Positions 55,855-64,000 of a stretch of 64,000 bases of DNA are shown piece by piece. The stretch covers positions 89,628,021 through 89,692,020 of the forward strand of contig OZ020598.1 of assembly GCA_963971535.1 (NCBI GenBank), in the 5' to 3' direction. Position 1 is the stretch's first letter, and each line of letters begins with the position of its first letter. The translations under genes were made by a program, and so were the position numbers. Source of the stretch: Notolepis coatsorum (Eukaryota > Chordata > Actinopteri > Aulopiformes > Paralepididae). Below the pieces are notes generated by a model that was given only the letters and a program-made list of their open reading frames with translations, was not told where the DNA came from and searched no databases.

Positions 55855-56524
55855 ATGGTAGTTCATGATGTGGTCGGATTCAATGCTACTGTATGCGGCT
55901 GCCCATCTTCTCACTGGTACCAAAAAACGTGACCACATTACACCAGTCCTGGCTTCACTCCACTGACTTCCCATCCGTTTCCGCATTGATTTTAAATGAC
56001 TGCGCTGACTGTTTTTAAAGCACTAAATGGGCTGGCTCCATTATACCTTGCTGAGCTCCTGCACCACCACACCCCATCCAGAGCCCTAAGCTCTGCTGAC
56101 CAGCTGCTGCTGGAGGTGCCCAAGACCAGGCTCAAACCCAGGGGAGACAGAGCCTTCGCTGCTGCTGCCCCTCGGCTCTAGAACAGCCTCCCCCACATAA
56201 GATCTGCCCAGAGCCTAGAAGCCTTTAAATCACTGCTTAAAACGCATCTCTTTTCCCTGGCCTTTGACCAGAGTTAGCCTGCCACCTGTACACTATATGT
56301 TTGCTGTTACTCTTTTGACATCTTTTGATCTATTTTCTTGTCTCTTTTATATTGCACCTTGCCCTTTTTTTCTTAGTGTACTATACCCTTTTCTGTAATT
56401 TTTGTGTATTTTATTTGTTACTGCATTGTATGTGTTTTTTATCATGTCCTACCTGTAAAGCACTTTGGTTGGCTTTTAGTCATTGTAGATGTGCTATATA
56501 AATAAAGCTGACTTGACTTGACTT
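55855..56524 (+). pseudogene. CR1/Rex-like LINE 3' end (decayed)
   Basis: Reads A-H-L-L-T-G-T-K-K-R-D-H-I-T-P-V-L-A-S-L-H then a TGA where W is expected, then L-P-I-R-F-R-I-D-F-K, and after a frameshift L-T-V-F-K-A-L-N-G-L-A-P-L-Y. It ends with F-K-S-L-L-K-T-H-L-F. This is the conserved C-terminal region of CR1-type reverse transcriptases. A TAG also replaces a Trp codon near 56,179. The tail is AATAAAGCTGACTTGACTTG. 5'-truncated. Confidence 0.8.
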
Positions 56525-56589
56525 GTACCTGATCTGCAGATTTAATCGTCACGTTATTGTTTTTAGTCATGTGACATGTATTTCATACC

Positions 56590-57002
56590 AAAGGGGATTC
56601 TTTCTGAGCTCCACAATGGTGGAACGAACTTCCCACCACAGTTAGGAGGACAGCCGAAACCAGACCAATCTTTCGCCGTCGACTAAAAACACACTTCTTC
56701 AATCGCTATCTGAAATGAAGGAGGAAAACTAAACAAAAAAAGAACTAACCATCGTATTGTCTTCTACTATCATGCACTTTTCCACTAAATAATCGTCCTT
56801 GTCTATATTATTACCTACTATACTATAATGTCTCTACTACTATGCACTCAACACTGCAGCACCCAAGTTCCAGCACTGTTTGATGAACATTGTTACTCAG
56901 CTGAAAGAGTTGTACCCTTCCTGCTGACTTGTCGTACAGAACTTATAAGTCGCTTTGGATAAAAGCGTCAGCTAAATGACAAAATGTAAATGTAAATGTA
57001 AA
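56590..57002 (+). pseudogene. second LINE 3' end
   Basis: One frame reads W-W-N-E-L-P-T-T-V-R-R-T-A-E-T-R-P-I-F-R then R-R-L-K-T-H-F-F-N-R-Y-L-K-stop, the classic C-terminus of a fish LINE. The 3' end is TAAGTCGCTTTGGATAAAAG followed by ATGTAAATGTAAATGTAAAT. Only the last about 40 codons are kept. Confidence 0.8.
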
Positions 57003-57229
57003 TTCTCCTTTTTAATAAAAACTAAATGGAAGAAGGGCAACACATACAGAATTTTCATTTCGGGCCCACGGAACTTTGCATGTGTCAACTGTATAATACA
57101 ATTTTCCATCTTGGTTCATTCTTTTCATTCATTTCTTTTGTTTGGTCTACTTTTTCTCCCATTTTCTATTTTTCTCCCATCCCAATTTCGTATCGTCCAA
57201 TTCTACCCTCCCCTGTCTCGAACGCTGTT

Positions 57230-57579
57230 TGGCCATGCCTCCCACAAGCCGGCTGTAATGTGGACGAAGCCATACATTGCACGAGTCCCCTCCGGTACTC
57301 GAGGTAGCAGCCGTCGCATCTTTTCACCTGCACAGCGCGATCTTTCAGCGTCGCCCCCGTCGCTTCCTGATTCAACTGCGCAGGCGCACCAACCGACCTG
57401 TAGGAGTTGCTGTCCACAACGTCCGATCCCCACCCATCAGCTTCCCACCCCCTAATACTGCCAAATGTATTAGTATGAACGACCAGCAAAGCTGAATGCA
57501 ATGAGGAGAGCTGGGCTCGAACCCAGCCTCTCCTGCATTGGTGGTGAGCGCCTTGCCCACTGCACCACCTAGCCGCCCA
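57230..57579 (-). mobile_element. tRNA-derived SINE
   Basis: On the minus strand the head (from about 57,579) carries an A-box TGGTGCAGTGG (57,557-57,567) and a B-box GGTTCGAGCCC (57,513-57,523), as in a tRNA-type polymerase III promoter. It lacks a good cloverleaf acceptor stem. The body continues GC-rich to about 57,230. The 3' limit and family are uncertain. Confidence 0.5.
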
Positions 57580-57626
57580 TATCATCCTCTCTTAAGTGCA
57601 AATCACACACACACAGACCAGGCAGG

Positions 57627-57756
<130 letters not shown>

Positions 57757-58654
57757 ACTTGTGTTTTAGCGGTGAACGGGAATAATCCCCCTGTAGATCC
57801 AAGACACACAGAGAGGATGTTCTCTGCCTTGATGTTGATGTATTCGTTGCCGTGTTTGGTCGCAAGACCTTGCTTTTTTGAGATATGATGAATATGAACT
57901 CTGTCATACAAAACATATATTTATTTTAGATTTCTTGTCAAATGACACGATGGGGGCATGGCATGTAAAACTTTCAAGTAAACTAAAACCACATAAATTG
58001 ATGTTTCAAATATTTTATATAAGACAGAAGTGACTTTGGTTGGTTCACTTTTGTTTCAAAAGGCACTTTTGGGGGTTGGGGGGGGGGGGGGGGGTGTATG
58101 TCGAGATCAGAAACAAATTTCAAGCATTTGTTTCTTTTCTCTGTCGCACTATAATGCCTCACTATAGCGATGAGGAGAGAGTAGAATCACAGGAGAAAGT
58201 AGATGAAAAGCAGCCCTACCACCAACAGAGCTGAAAGGGCATTGTGGGGATCATTGTGGGGATCACAATACGTGGCTGGAGAGGAACACAGGGCTCACTC
58301 GTCTCAATGGTCCAGTTTGGGGAGCGCAGACAAAGGCTCACAAGGAGCGCAGATAAGAGGAACCCGAGGAGGAGCAGGAGTACGAAGAAACTCATCTCCG
58401 AGTCTCTGCTAAATACACCATCCATCATGCCATCATCCTGAGGCCCATTTACATGTTAGGAGAAGTCATCATCCATCACACGCTGAGCATGTCGCTGGGT
58501 TTCCTTCAGTGTGTTTGGAGAGACTTGGCAGCAGACGTCTGTTTCCTGCCTTCATTCCGACAGTCCGGCTAAAAAAGGTTTATGTAAAAACCCACCCATC
58601 TTTCTCCACAATGTGGAGAAAACAACAAAGATTTACAGTTTGAAAACCTCTGGC

Positions 58655-59158
58655 TTGTGTTTGTGTGTATGTGTGCATGTGTGCATGTGTGTGTGTGTAT
58701 GTGTGCATGAGTGTATGTGTGTATGTGTGCATGTGTGTTTGTGTGTTTGTGTGTTTGTGTGTTTGTGTGTATGTGTGTTTGTGTGTTTCTGTGCATGTGT
58801 GTATGTGTGCATGAGTGTATGTGTGCATGTGTGTATGTGTGTATGTGTGCATGAGTGTATGTGTGCATGTGTGTATGTGTGTATGTGTGCATGAGTGTAT
58901 GTGTGCATGTGTGTATGTGTGTATGTGTGCATGTGTGTTTGTGTGTTTGTGTGTATGTGTGTTTGTGTGTTTGTGTATGTGTGTTTGTGTGGATGTGTGT
59001 TTGCAGTCATGTGTGTTTGTGTGTATGTGTGTTTGTGTGTATGTGTGTGTGTGTGTTTGTTTGTGTGTGTTTGTGTGTATGTGTGTGTGTTTGTGTGTTT
59101 GTGTGTATGTGTGTACATGTGTTTGTGTGTTTGTGTGTATGTATGTGTGTATGTGTGC
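58655..59158. repeat. TG-rich compound array
   Basis: About 500 bp of TGTGTGTATG/TGTGCATG/TGTGTTTG variants with higher-order periodicity. Cys/Val and His/Thr frames in all phases are artefacts. Confidence 0.95.
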
Positions 59159-59403
59159 ACTTTCTTCTCATAATGTTGTCTTCCATGTCAACAGTTTACT
59201 GCCACCGTACAATTAGCTATGTATTTGCTAAAGGAAGAAGGGGGGGGGGCCTTTGGGATTTGGGATGGATGTCACTGGGAAGCCTCTTTTCATAAGGGGT
59301 GGGGTGGGGTGGCGGGTTGGGGGGGGTGCGGCTGACAGGCACGGCGACGTACTTTATTTTGTTTTCGTATAAACAAACGGCATCACGCACGCACCATCAC
59401 GCC

Positions 59404-59452
59404 GAGGAGGAGGAGGAGGAGGAGGAGGAGGAGGAGGAGGAGGAGGAGGAGG
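59404..59452. repeat. (GAG)n microsatellite
   Basis: Sixteen GAG units. The surrounding 59,161-60,270 is G-rich unique DNA with low-complexity frames only. I see no gene. Confidence 0.95.
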
Positions 59453-60274
59453 CTGCCTTGGCCGCTGCTGTGATTATTCCTCCTTCTAAGTCCTCCCATC
59501 TGTCCCCGTTTACCCAGAGCCTGAGCCTCTTTCACAGCCCCTGACAGGGCCCTGCAGCCCCAGGAACAAGTGAGCTGGTAGGGGGCCTCCGTTTCACCCC
59601 GGCCCCCCTGACTGGGCCCTTCCAGACCAAAGCAGTCTTCTATAGCTTTTTGATAGGCTTTCAATCCCCGGGCCGTTGACAAGGGGCTTCTTTGGGACGA
59701 GTAGGAGTTGTGGCGTTTTTTCTTCTTCCTCGGGGTGTCAGGGCGGTGCGGAGGGGAGGAGGAGGAGAGGGGGCAGTGTGTGAGTGTGTGTGTGTTTGTA
59801 GGAGCGTGTTTTGCGGGGAGGAGGAGCCTGGGGTGGGCTTAGTGAGGAGATTTAGGAGAAGGGGGTCTAAAGGTGATTTTTCTGGAAGGAGAGGGAGGCA
59901 GCAAAGGCAAGTGCAAAAAAAAGGGAAAAAATTAGAAAAGCGAAAAAAATCCGAATCCTGTATTGAGCCTTATAATCGTATTTTCTTAAAAGAAAGAGAA
60001 GAAATGTCCCAGTGGGGTGAGATAATTTGTTTTAACACACCTTTGTGTGTTTGTTTCAAGAAATCCTTGTGACAATATCTGGAAATAATGCAGATTTCTC
60101 CATTTTTCGCTTGTCGTAAGGACATCCTTGCAAATTAAATTATCTCATGAATAGTTTCACTTGTTTCAAGATAAATACGATTTTAAGAGTCAATAAAATA
60201 TTACATTCTCTGTCAAAAGCCCAATTCACAATAGTAAACTAAAGGTTTGGTCCACTAGGAGTCCAAAGCTAAAG

Positions 60275-61388
60275 TTGGGCGATAAATCAACTTTATCAAT
60301 TAATTTGAATTCATGGTTTAGGACTCTGTTGTTAAATATTAATCGATTTTCCCTTTAACTTGGGTAATTGCGGTAAGGAATTGCTGTAATTATCTTAAGA
60401 CAGGTAAAATATCAACATGGCAGCATGCGCTAATAAAAGTCAGTCGCCTGTACTCACGACAGTGTTAGCTTCAAACAGACCTCTGTTGCAGCACTTTGAT
60501 ATAAGGGAACTAAATGCTGTTACTTGTTACCTCTGTTGCAGCACTTTGATAGGGAACTAAATGCTGTTACTTGTTACCTCTGTTGCAGCACTTTGATAGG
60601 GAACTAAATACTGTTACTTGTTACCTCTGTTGCAGCACTTTGATAGGGAACTAAATACTGTTACTTGTTACCTCTGTTGCAGCACTTTGATAGGGAACTA
60701 AATGCTGTTACTTGTTACCTCTGTTGCAGCACTTTGATAGGGAACTAAATACTGTTATTGTTACCTCTGTTGCAGCACTTTGATAGGGAACTAAATACTG
60801 TTACTTGTTACCTCTGTTGCAGCACTTTGATAGGGAACTAAATACTGTTACTTGTTACCTCTGTTGCAGCACTTTGATAGGGAACTAAATGCTGTTACTT
60901 GTTACCTCTGTTGCAGCACTTTGATAGGGAACTAAATGCTGTTACTTGTTACCTCTGTTGCAGCACTTTGATAGGGAACTAAATTCTGTTACTTGTTACC
61001 TCTGTTGCAGCACTTTGATAGGGAACTAAATGCTGTTACTTGTTACCTCTGTTGCAGAACTTTGATAGGGAACTAAATGCTGTTACTTGTTACCTCTGTT
61101 GCAGAACTTTGATAGGGAACTAAATGCTGTTATTGTTACCTCTGTTGCAGCACTTTGATAGGGAACTAAATGCTGTTATTGTTACCTCTGTTGCAGCACA
61201 TGGTTGGGGTCGCTTTCCGGTTTTGCCAGAGTTTCTTTTCAAAATAAATATTTCCACAATCGTGTTGTTTATCATTTTAAATAAAAACTAAACTTACTTG
61301 AATAATTCCTTTGTCTTTTGTGGTTTGTTTTTAAGACAAATTAATTGATTGAAAAAGAAAGATATATTTTTAGGCCATATCGCCCAGC
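60275..61388. mobile_element. possible DNA transposon with GGGCGATA ends
   Basis: The left side reads TTGGGCGATAAATCAAC ... ATCAATTAATTTG. The complement of the right side reads CTGGGCGATATGGCC ... ATCAATTAATTTG. These look like imperfect inverted ends around a 47-bp minisatellite. No target duplication is visible, so the call is tentative. Confidence 0.35.
60479..61196. repeat. 47-bp minisatellite, about 15 copies
   Basis: Unit containing CTCTGTTGCAGCACTTTGAT and AGGGAACTAAATGCTGTTAC, with few point variants and occasional 3-base losses. There are no unique spacers. Confidence 0.95.
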
Positions 61389-61569
61389 GATCAGCCACCA
61401 GCTATCAGGGGCATTTGTCTTGATACAAAGACTGAGAGACTGTGAGTTTTACGCACACTTTGAAGCTTTAAATGGTTTATTTACATCTGTATTTTAGGTA
61501 CATGTTGCAGTAAAATTCCTCCACATTTTGGGCTATAATAGCTTTGTATCTACAAGATGTGGAGTTTTC

Positions 61570-61833
61570 TTTTTTTGCAGTGAGGAAGGAGGTGGAGGGA
61601 GGAAGGAGGTACAGGAATTAGAGGAGGTGAAGGAGGCAGGGAAGATGTGAGGGAGGGAAGGTGAAGGAGGCAGGGGAGATGTGAGGGAGGGAAGGTGAAG
61701 GAGGCAGGGAAGATGTGAGGGAGGGAAGGAGGAGGAGGCAGGGAAGATGTGAGGGAGGGAAGGTGAAGGAGGCAGGGGAGATGTGAGGGAGGAAAGGTGA
61801 AGGAGGCAGGGAAGATGTGAGGGATGGCACTAT
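61570..61833. repeat. GA-rich minisatellite, left part
   Basis: About 35-bp units of GGAGGCAGGGAAGATGTGAG plus GGAGGGAAGGTGAA. It resumes at 63,535 after the copia insertion. Confidence 0.93.
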
Positions 61834-61834
61834 C

Positions 61835-61973
61835 TGGATGGCACTATCAGTAAATACCACCTCTGCTTGTAAACAGATAATTAGTACTTCCTGTTCATGC
61901 TGTAAGTTGTATCTTTGTTTTGGTCCATGCTGTATGGTGCAACAAGCGAATAAAGCTCTGGAAATATACAACA
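61835..61973 (+). repeat. copia-type 5' LTR, missing its first 30 bp
   Basis: Matches 3' LTR positions from TGGATGGCACTATCAGTAAA to TACAACA. The leading 30 bases (TGTTGTAATACAG onward) are absent and replaced by satellite plus a short repeat of GATGGCACTATC. The promoter may be damaged. Confidence 0.88.
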
Positions 61974-61990
61974 GGTTATGGGCCCAGAAC
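61974..61990 (+). promoter_or_regulatory. copia primer-binding site (initiator tRNA-Met, internal)
   Basis: GGTTATGGGCCCAGAAC matches, with one mismatch, the complement of the anticodon-stem region of initiator tRNA-Met (GTGCTGGGCCCATAACC). Copia-group elements are known to prime from an internally cut initiator tRNA. Confidence 0.75.
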
Positions 61991-62044
61991 AACGCTAAGA
62001 AGCTACACAGAGTTTTGAGATGAACAGTGTTGTGGGATTTCACA

Positions 62045-62965
62045 ATGGATGACAAGCTGTTTATTGACCGGCTGAGCGGACCAGAGAACTGGGCAACATG
62101 GACGTTTCAGATGGAGCACTTGCTAAAAGCTAAAGGACTATGGGGTATGCTAATTGAGACGGATACATTAGCTGCAGATGCTAATGCTCAAGCACGGGCT
62201 GAGTTTGATAAACGGAGAGAGAAGGCATTATCTATGTTAGTGCTGAATGTAAGTACACCCCAGTTGTACCTGATAACAAGCTGCCAGACTCCCAAAGAGG
62301 CGTGGACCACGCTGAAAGGCCATTTTGAGAGAGATACTTTGGCAAATAAACTGTTTCTGAAGAAAAAGTATTTTCGATGTGAAATGAAGGAAGGAGATGG
62401 TTTAACTGAACATTTAAAACGGATGAAGGAGCTGACTGACCAGCTATCAGCAATAGGAGCTGTAATTGAAGAGGAAGACCAAATTGTAACACTTTTGGGT
62501 AGTTTGCCACCATGTTATGCTACAATTGTCACTGCACTAGAAACAAAGATTGACAGTCTGACACTGCAGTTTGTTCAGCAAGCATTAATTAATGAAGAGC
62601 AAAAGCGACTGAATGCTAATGTTAACTCAGGTAGTGCTACATCAGATGGTGCATCAGCCATGTCTTCACGATTTCGAGAAAATTTGCAGAATAACTCCAC
62701 TGGTGGTCAGTCAATGGGAGTAGAAAGAGCAAGCACGTGGATATGTTACAAGTGTGGGAAAGAAGGACATATTAAGCATGACTGTCCAAGCTTGAAATAC
62801 AAAACTAAAAAGAAAACCCACAAGGCCAAAAACATGATGTATTACGATGATGAAGATTCATCTGAAAGTGCCTTTGTCGCCAGAGAGGCAAACCTGACTG
62901 ACAGACCACAACATGCTGAGTGGTTAATTGATTCTGGAGCATCAAAGCACATGACATGCAAATAG
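62045..62965 (+). CDS. copia Gag and start of protease (truncated polyprotein)
   Basis: 306 codons from the ATG giving M-D-D-K-L-F-I-D-R-L. Gag carries a UBN2-type region (E-N-W-A-T-W ... A-W-T-T-L-K-G-H-F), a zinc knuckle C-Y-K-C-G-K-E-G-H-I-K-H-D-C at 234-247, and the protease active site L-I-D-S-G-A-S-K-H with D296. A stop follows after M-T-C-K because the rest of protease, integrase, reverse transcriptase and most of RNase H are deleted. Gag may still be made and packaged with help from an intact relative. Confidence 0.9.
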   Translation: MDDKLFIDRLSGPENWATWTFQMEHLLKAKGLWGMLIETDTLAADANAQARAEFDKRREKALSMLVLNVSTPQLYLITSCQTPKEAWTTLKGHFERDTLANKLFLKKKYFRCEMKEGDGLTEHLKRMKELTDQLSAIGAVIEEEDQIVTLLGSLPPCYATIVTALETKIDSLTLQFVQQALINEEQKRLNANVNSGSATSDGASAMSSRFRENLQNNSTGGQSMGVERASTWICYKCGKEGHIKHDCPSLKYKTKKKTHKAKNMMYYDDEDSSESAFVAREANLTDRPQHAEWLIDSGASKHMTCK

Positions 62966-63075
62966 AACTGCAATATTGTCCAACAAATAACATGAAAGCG
63001 GACATCTTTACCAAGCCACTGACTAAACAGAAGTTTGAGTACCTTAGGGGAGAGATTGGACTTTTTCCTATTTAA
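62962..63075 (+). pseudogene. copia RNase H C-terminal remnant
   Basis: Directly after the deletion junction, in another frame: I-E-L-Q-Y-C-P-T-N-N-M-K-A-D-I-F-T-K-P-L then T-K-Q-K-F-E-Y-L-R and a stop. This is the typical end of copia Pol (ADIFTKPL). Everything between the protease motif and this point is lost. Confidence 0.9.
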
Positions 63076-63365
63076 ATAGAGTGGTTGTTTGTGCTTGACA
63101 GGTGAACGCCGAACGCTGCCTGGTCAAAGCAAGTCTGAAAATATGTGAAAAAGAGTTCCAGTAAAAGCATTGTAAAAAGGTTTTTTCTTAAAGAAAAAGT
63201 TTTTTTTTATTGTTTAAAGATATTTTTTCTTGACATTTCTTTTTATGAAGGAGAACATGTCTCTGTAATATTATTTAAAGGCACTTAATGCCATTGTAAA
63301 ATTAAGTGGGAGTGTTGTAATATTATTTAAAGGGACTTGAATGCCATTGTAAAATTAAGTGGGAG

Positions 63366-63534
63366 TGTTGTAATACAGTACTTTTACCTTACCACTGGAT
63401 GGCACTATCAGTAAATACCACCTCTGCTTGTAAACAGATAATTAGTACTTCCTGTTCATGCTGTAAGTTGTATCTTTGTTTTGGTCCATGCTGTATGGTG
63501 CAACAAGCGAATAAAGCTCTGGAAATATACAACA
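63366..63534 (+). repeat. copia-type 3' LTR
   Basis: 169 bp, TGTTGTAATACAG to ATATACAACA. It is preceded by the polypurine-like AAGTGGGAG. A 60-bp direct repeat just upstream (63,270-63,365) duplicates the polypurine tract and LTR-start sequence. Confidence 0.88.
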
Positions 63535-64000
63535 GGAGGAGGTGAGGGGGTGAAGGAGGAGGAGGCAGGGAGGATGTGAGGGGGGGAAGGTGAAGGAGGC
63601 AGGGGAGATGTGAGGGAGGGAAGGAGGAGGTGAGGGGGGTGAAGGAGGAGGAGGCAGGGAGGATGTGAGGGAGGGAAGGAGGAGGAGGCAGGGAAGATGT
63701 GAGGGAGGGAAGGAGGAGGTGAGGGGGGTGAAGGAGGAGGAGGCAGGGAGGATGTGAGGGAGGGAAGGAGGAGGAGGCAGGGAAGATGTGAGGGAGGGAA
63801 GGTGAAGGAGGCAGGGAAGATGTGAGGGAGGGAGGTGAAAGAGGCAGGGAGGAGGTGAGGGAGGGAAGGAATGAGAGGAGGTAAAGGAGAAAGGGGGAGG
63901 TGAAGGAGGGAGGGAGGAAGGTGAAGAGGGAGGAGGTGAAGGAGAGAGGGAGGGAGGTGAGGGGGGTGAAGGAATGAGAGGAGGTGAAGGGGGAGGTGAA
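63535..64000. repeat. GA-rich minisatellite, right part
   Basis: The same GGAGG/GAAGG repeat family as at 61,570, continuing to the window end. Confidence 0.93.

Noticed and set aside
57480-57579. A tRNA gene on the minus strand
   Set aside because: A- and B-boxes are present but there is no convincing acceptor stem, and a GC-rich body follows. A tRNA-derived SINE fits better.
58511-59295. Cys/Val-rich and His/Thr-rich frames
   Set aside because: All phases are open because of the TG/CA array.
61618-62055. 145-residue minus-strand frame
   Set aside because: It is Ser/Pro/Leu-rich translation of the GA minisatellite extending into the copia LTR.

Overview
The window looks like gene-poor, repeat-laden teleost fish DNA. 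The evidence is its mix of L2/CR1-type, L1/Tx1-type and other LINE tails, BEL/Pao and copia LTR elements, a piggyBac transposon, hAT and Mutator-like non-autonomous elements, a tRNA-derived SINE, and very long uninterrupted (CA)n, (CT)n, (AAT)n and (GTT)n arrays. I see no host protein-coding gene. Every convincing coding sequence belongs to a mobile element. No species can be named from the sequence alone.

Region 1-17,230 holds unique or anciently repeated DNA, microsatellites, minisatellites, two imperfect palindromes and several decayed non-LTR retrotransposons. The LINEs are minus-strand pieces at about 1.85-2.16, 8.5-9.56 and 9.94-11.38 kb, and a minus-strand L2-type LINE (12.1-16.2 kb) interrupted by a plus-strand one (12.84-14.3 kb).

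Region 17,231-51,352 is one continuous Russian-doll nest whose borders can be read from target-site duplications (TSDs). A small hAT (hAT-A, 17,231-26,893, TSD GCTACTGT) contains a full BEL/Pao element (BEL-1, 17,551-26,685, TSD ATAAG, intact 2060-residue polyprotein). A second hAT (hAT-B, 26,908-51,352, TSD GTGCCCAG) abuts it and contains a piggyBac transposon (ends 31,080 and 51,175, TTAA, 15-bp perfect inverted termini). The piggyBac transposase is a minus-strand, six-exon gene with all introns in phase 1. Inside the piggyBac lie a second full BEL/Pao element (BEL-2, 38,205-47,308, in transposase intron 2) and a 5'-truncated L1-type LINE (49,103-51,147, 11-bp TSD) close to the right terminus. 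A 3.48-kb tandem duplication (25,048-28,528 copied to about 28,529-31,990) copied the BEL-1 tail and 3' LTR, the hAT-A right end, and the hAT-B and piggyBac left ends. Removing all of this restores one plain sequence across 17,230/51,353.

Region 51,353-64,000 is again unique DNA with insertions: a hAT with one transposase-like first exon (53,628-54,990), a 430-bp Mutator-like foldback (55,404-55,833, 9-bp TSD), two LINE 3' ends, a tRNA-derived SINE, large CA/TG arrays, a 47-bp minisatellite, and an internally deleted Ty1/copia element (about 61,835-63,534) lodged in a GA-rich minisatellite that runs off the window end.

The main biological interest is in the piggyBac gene structure, two young and apparently intact BEL/Pao families side by side, and the datable order of events in the nest.
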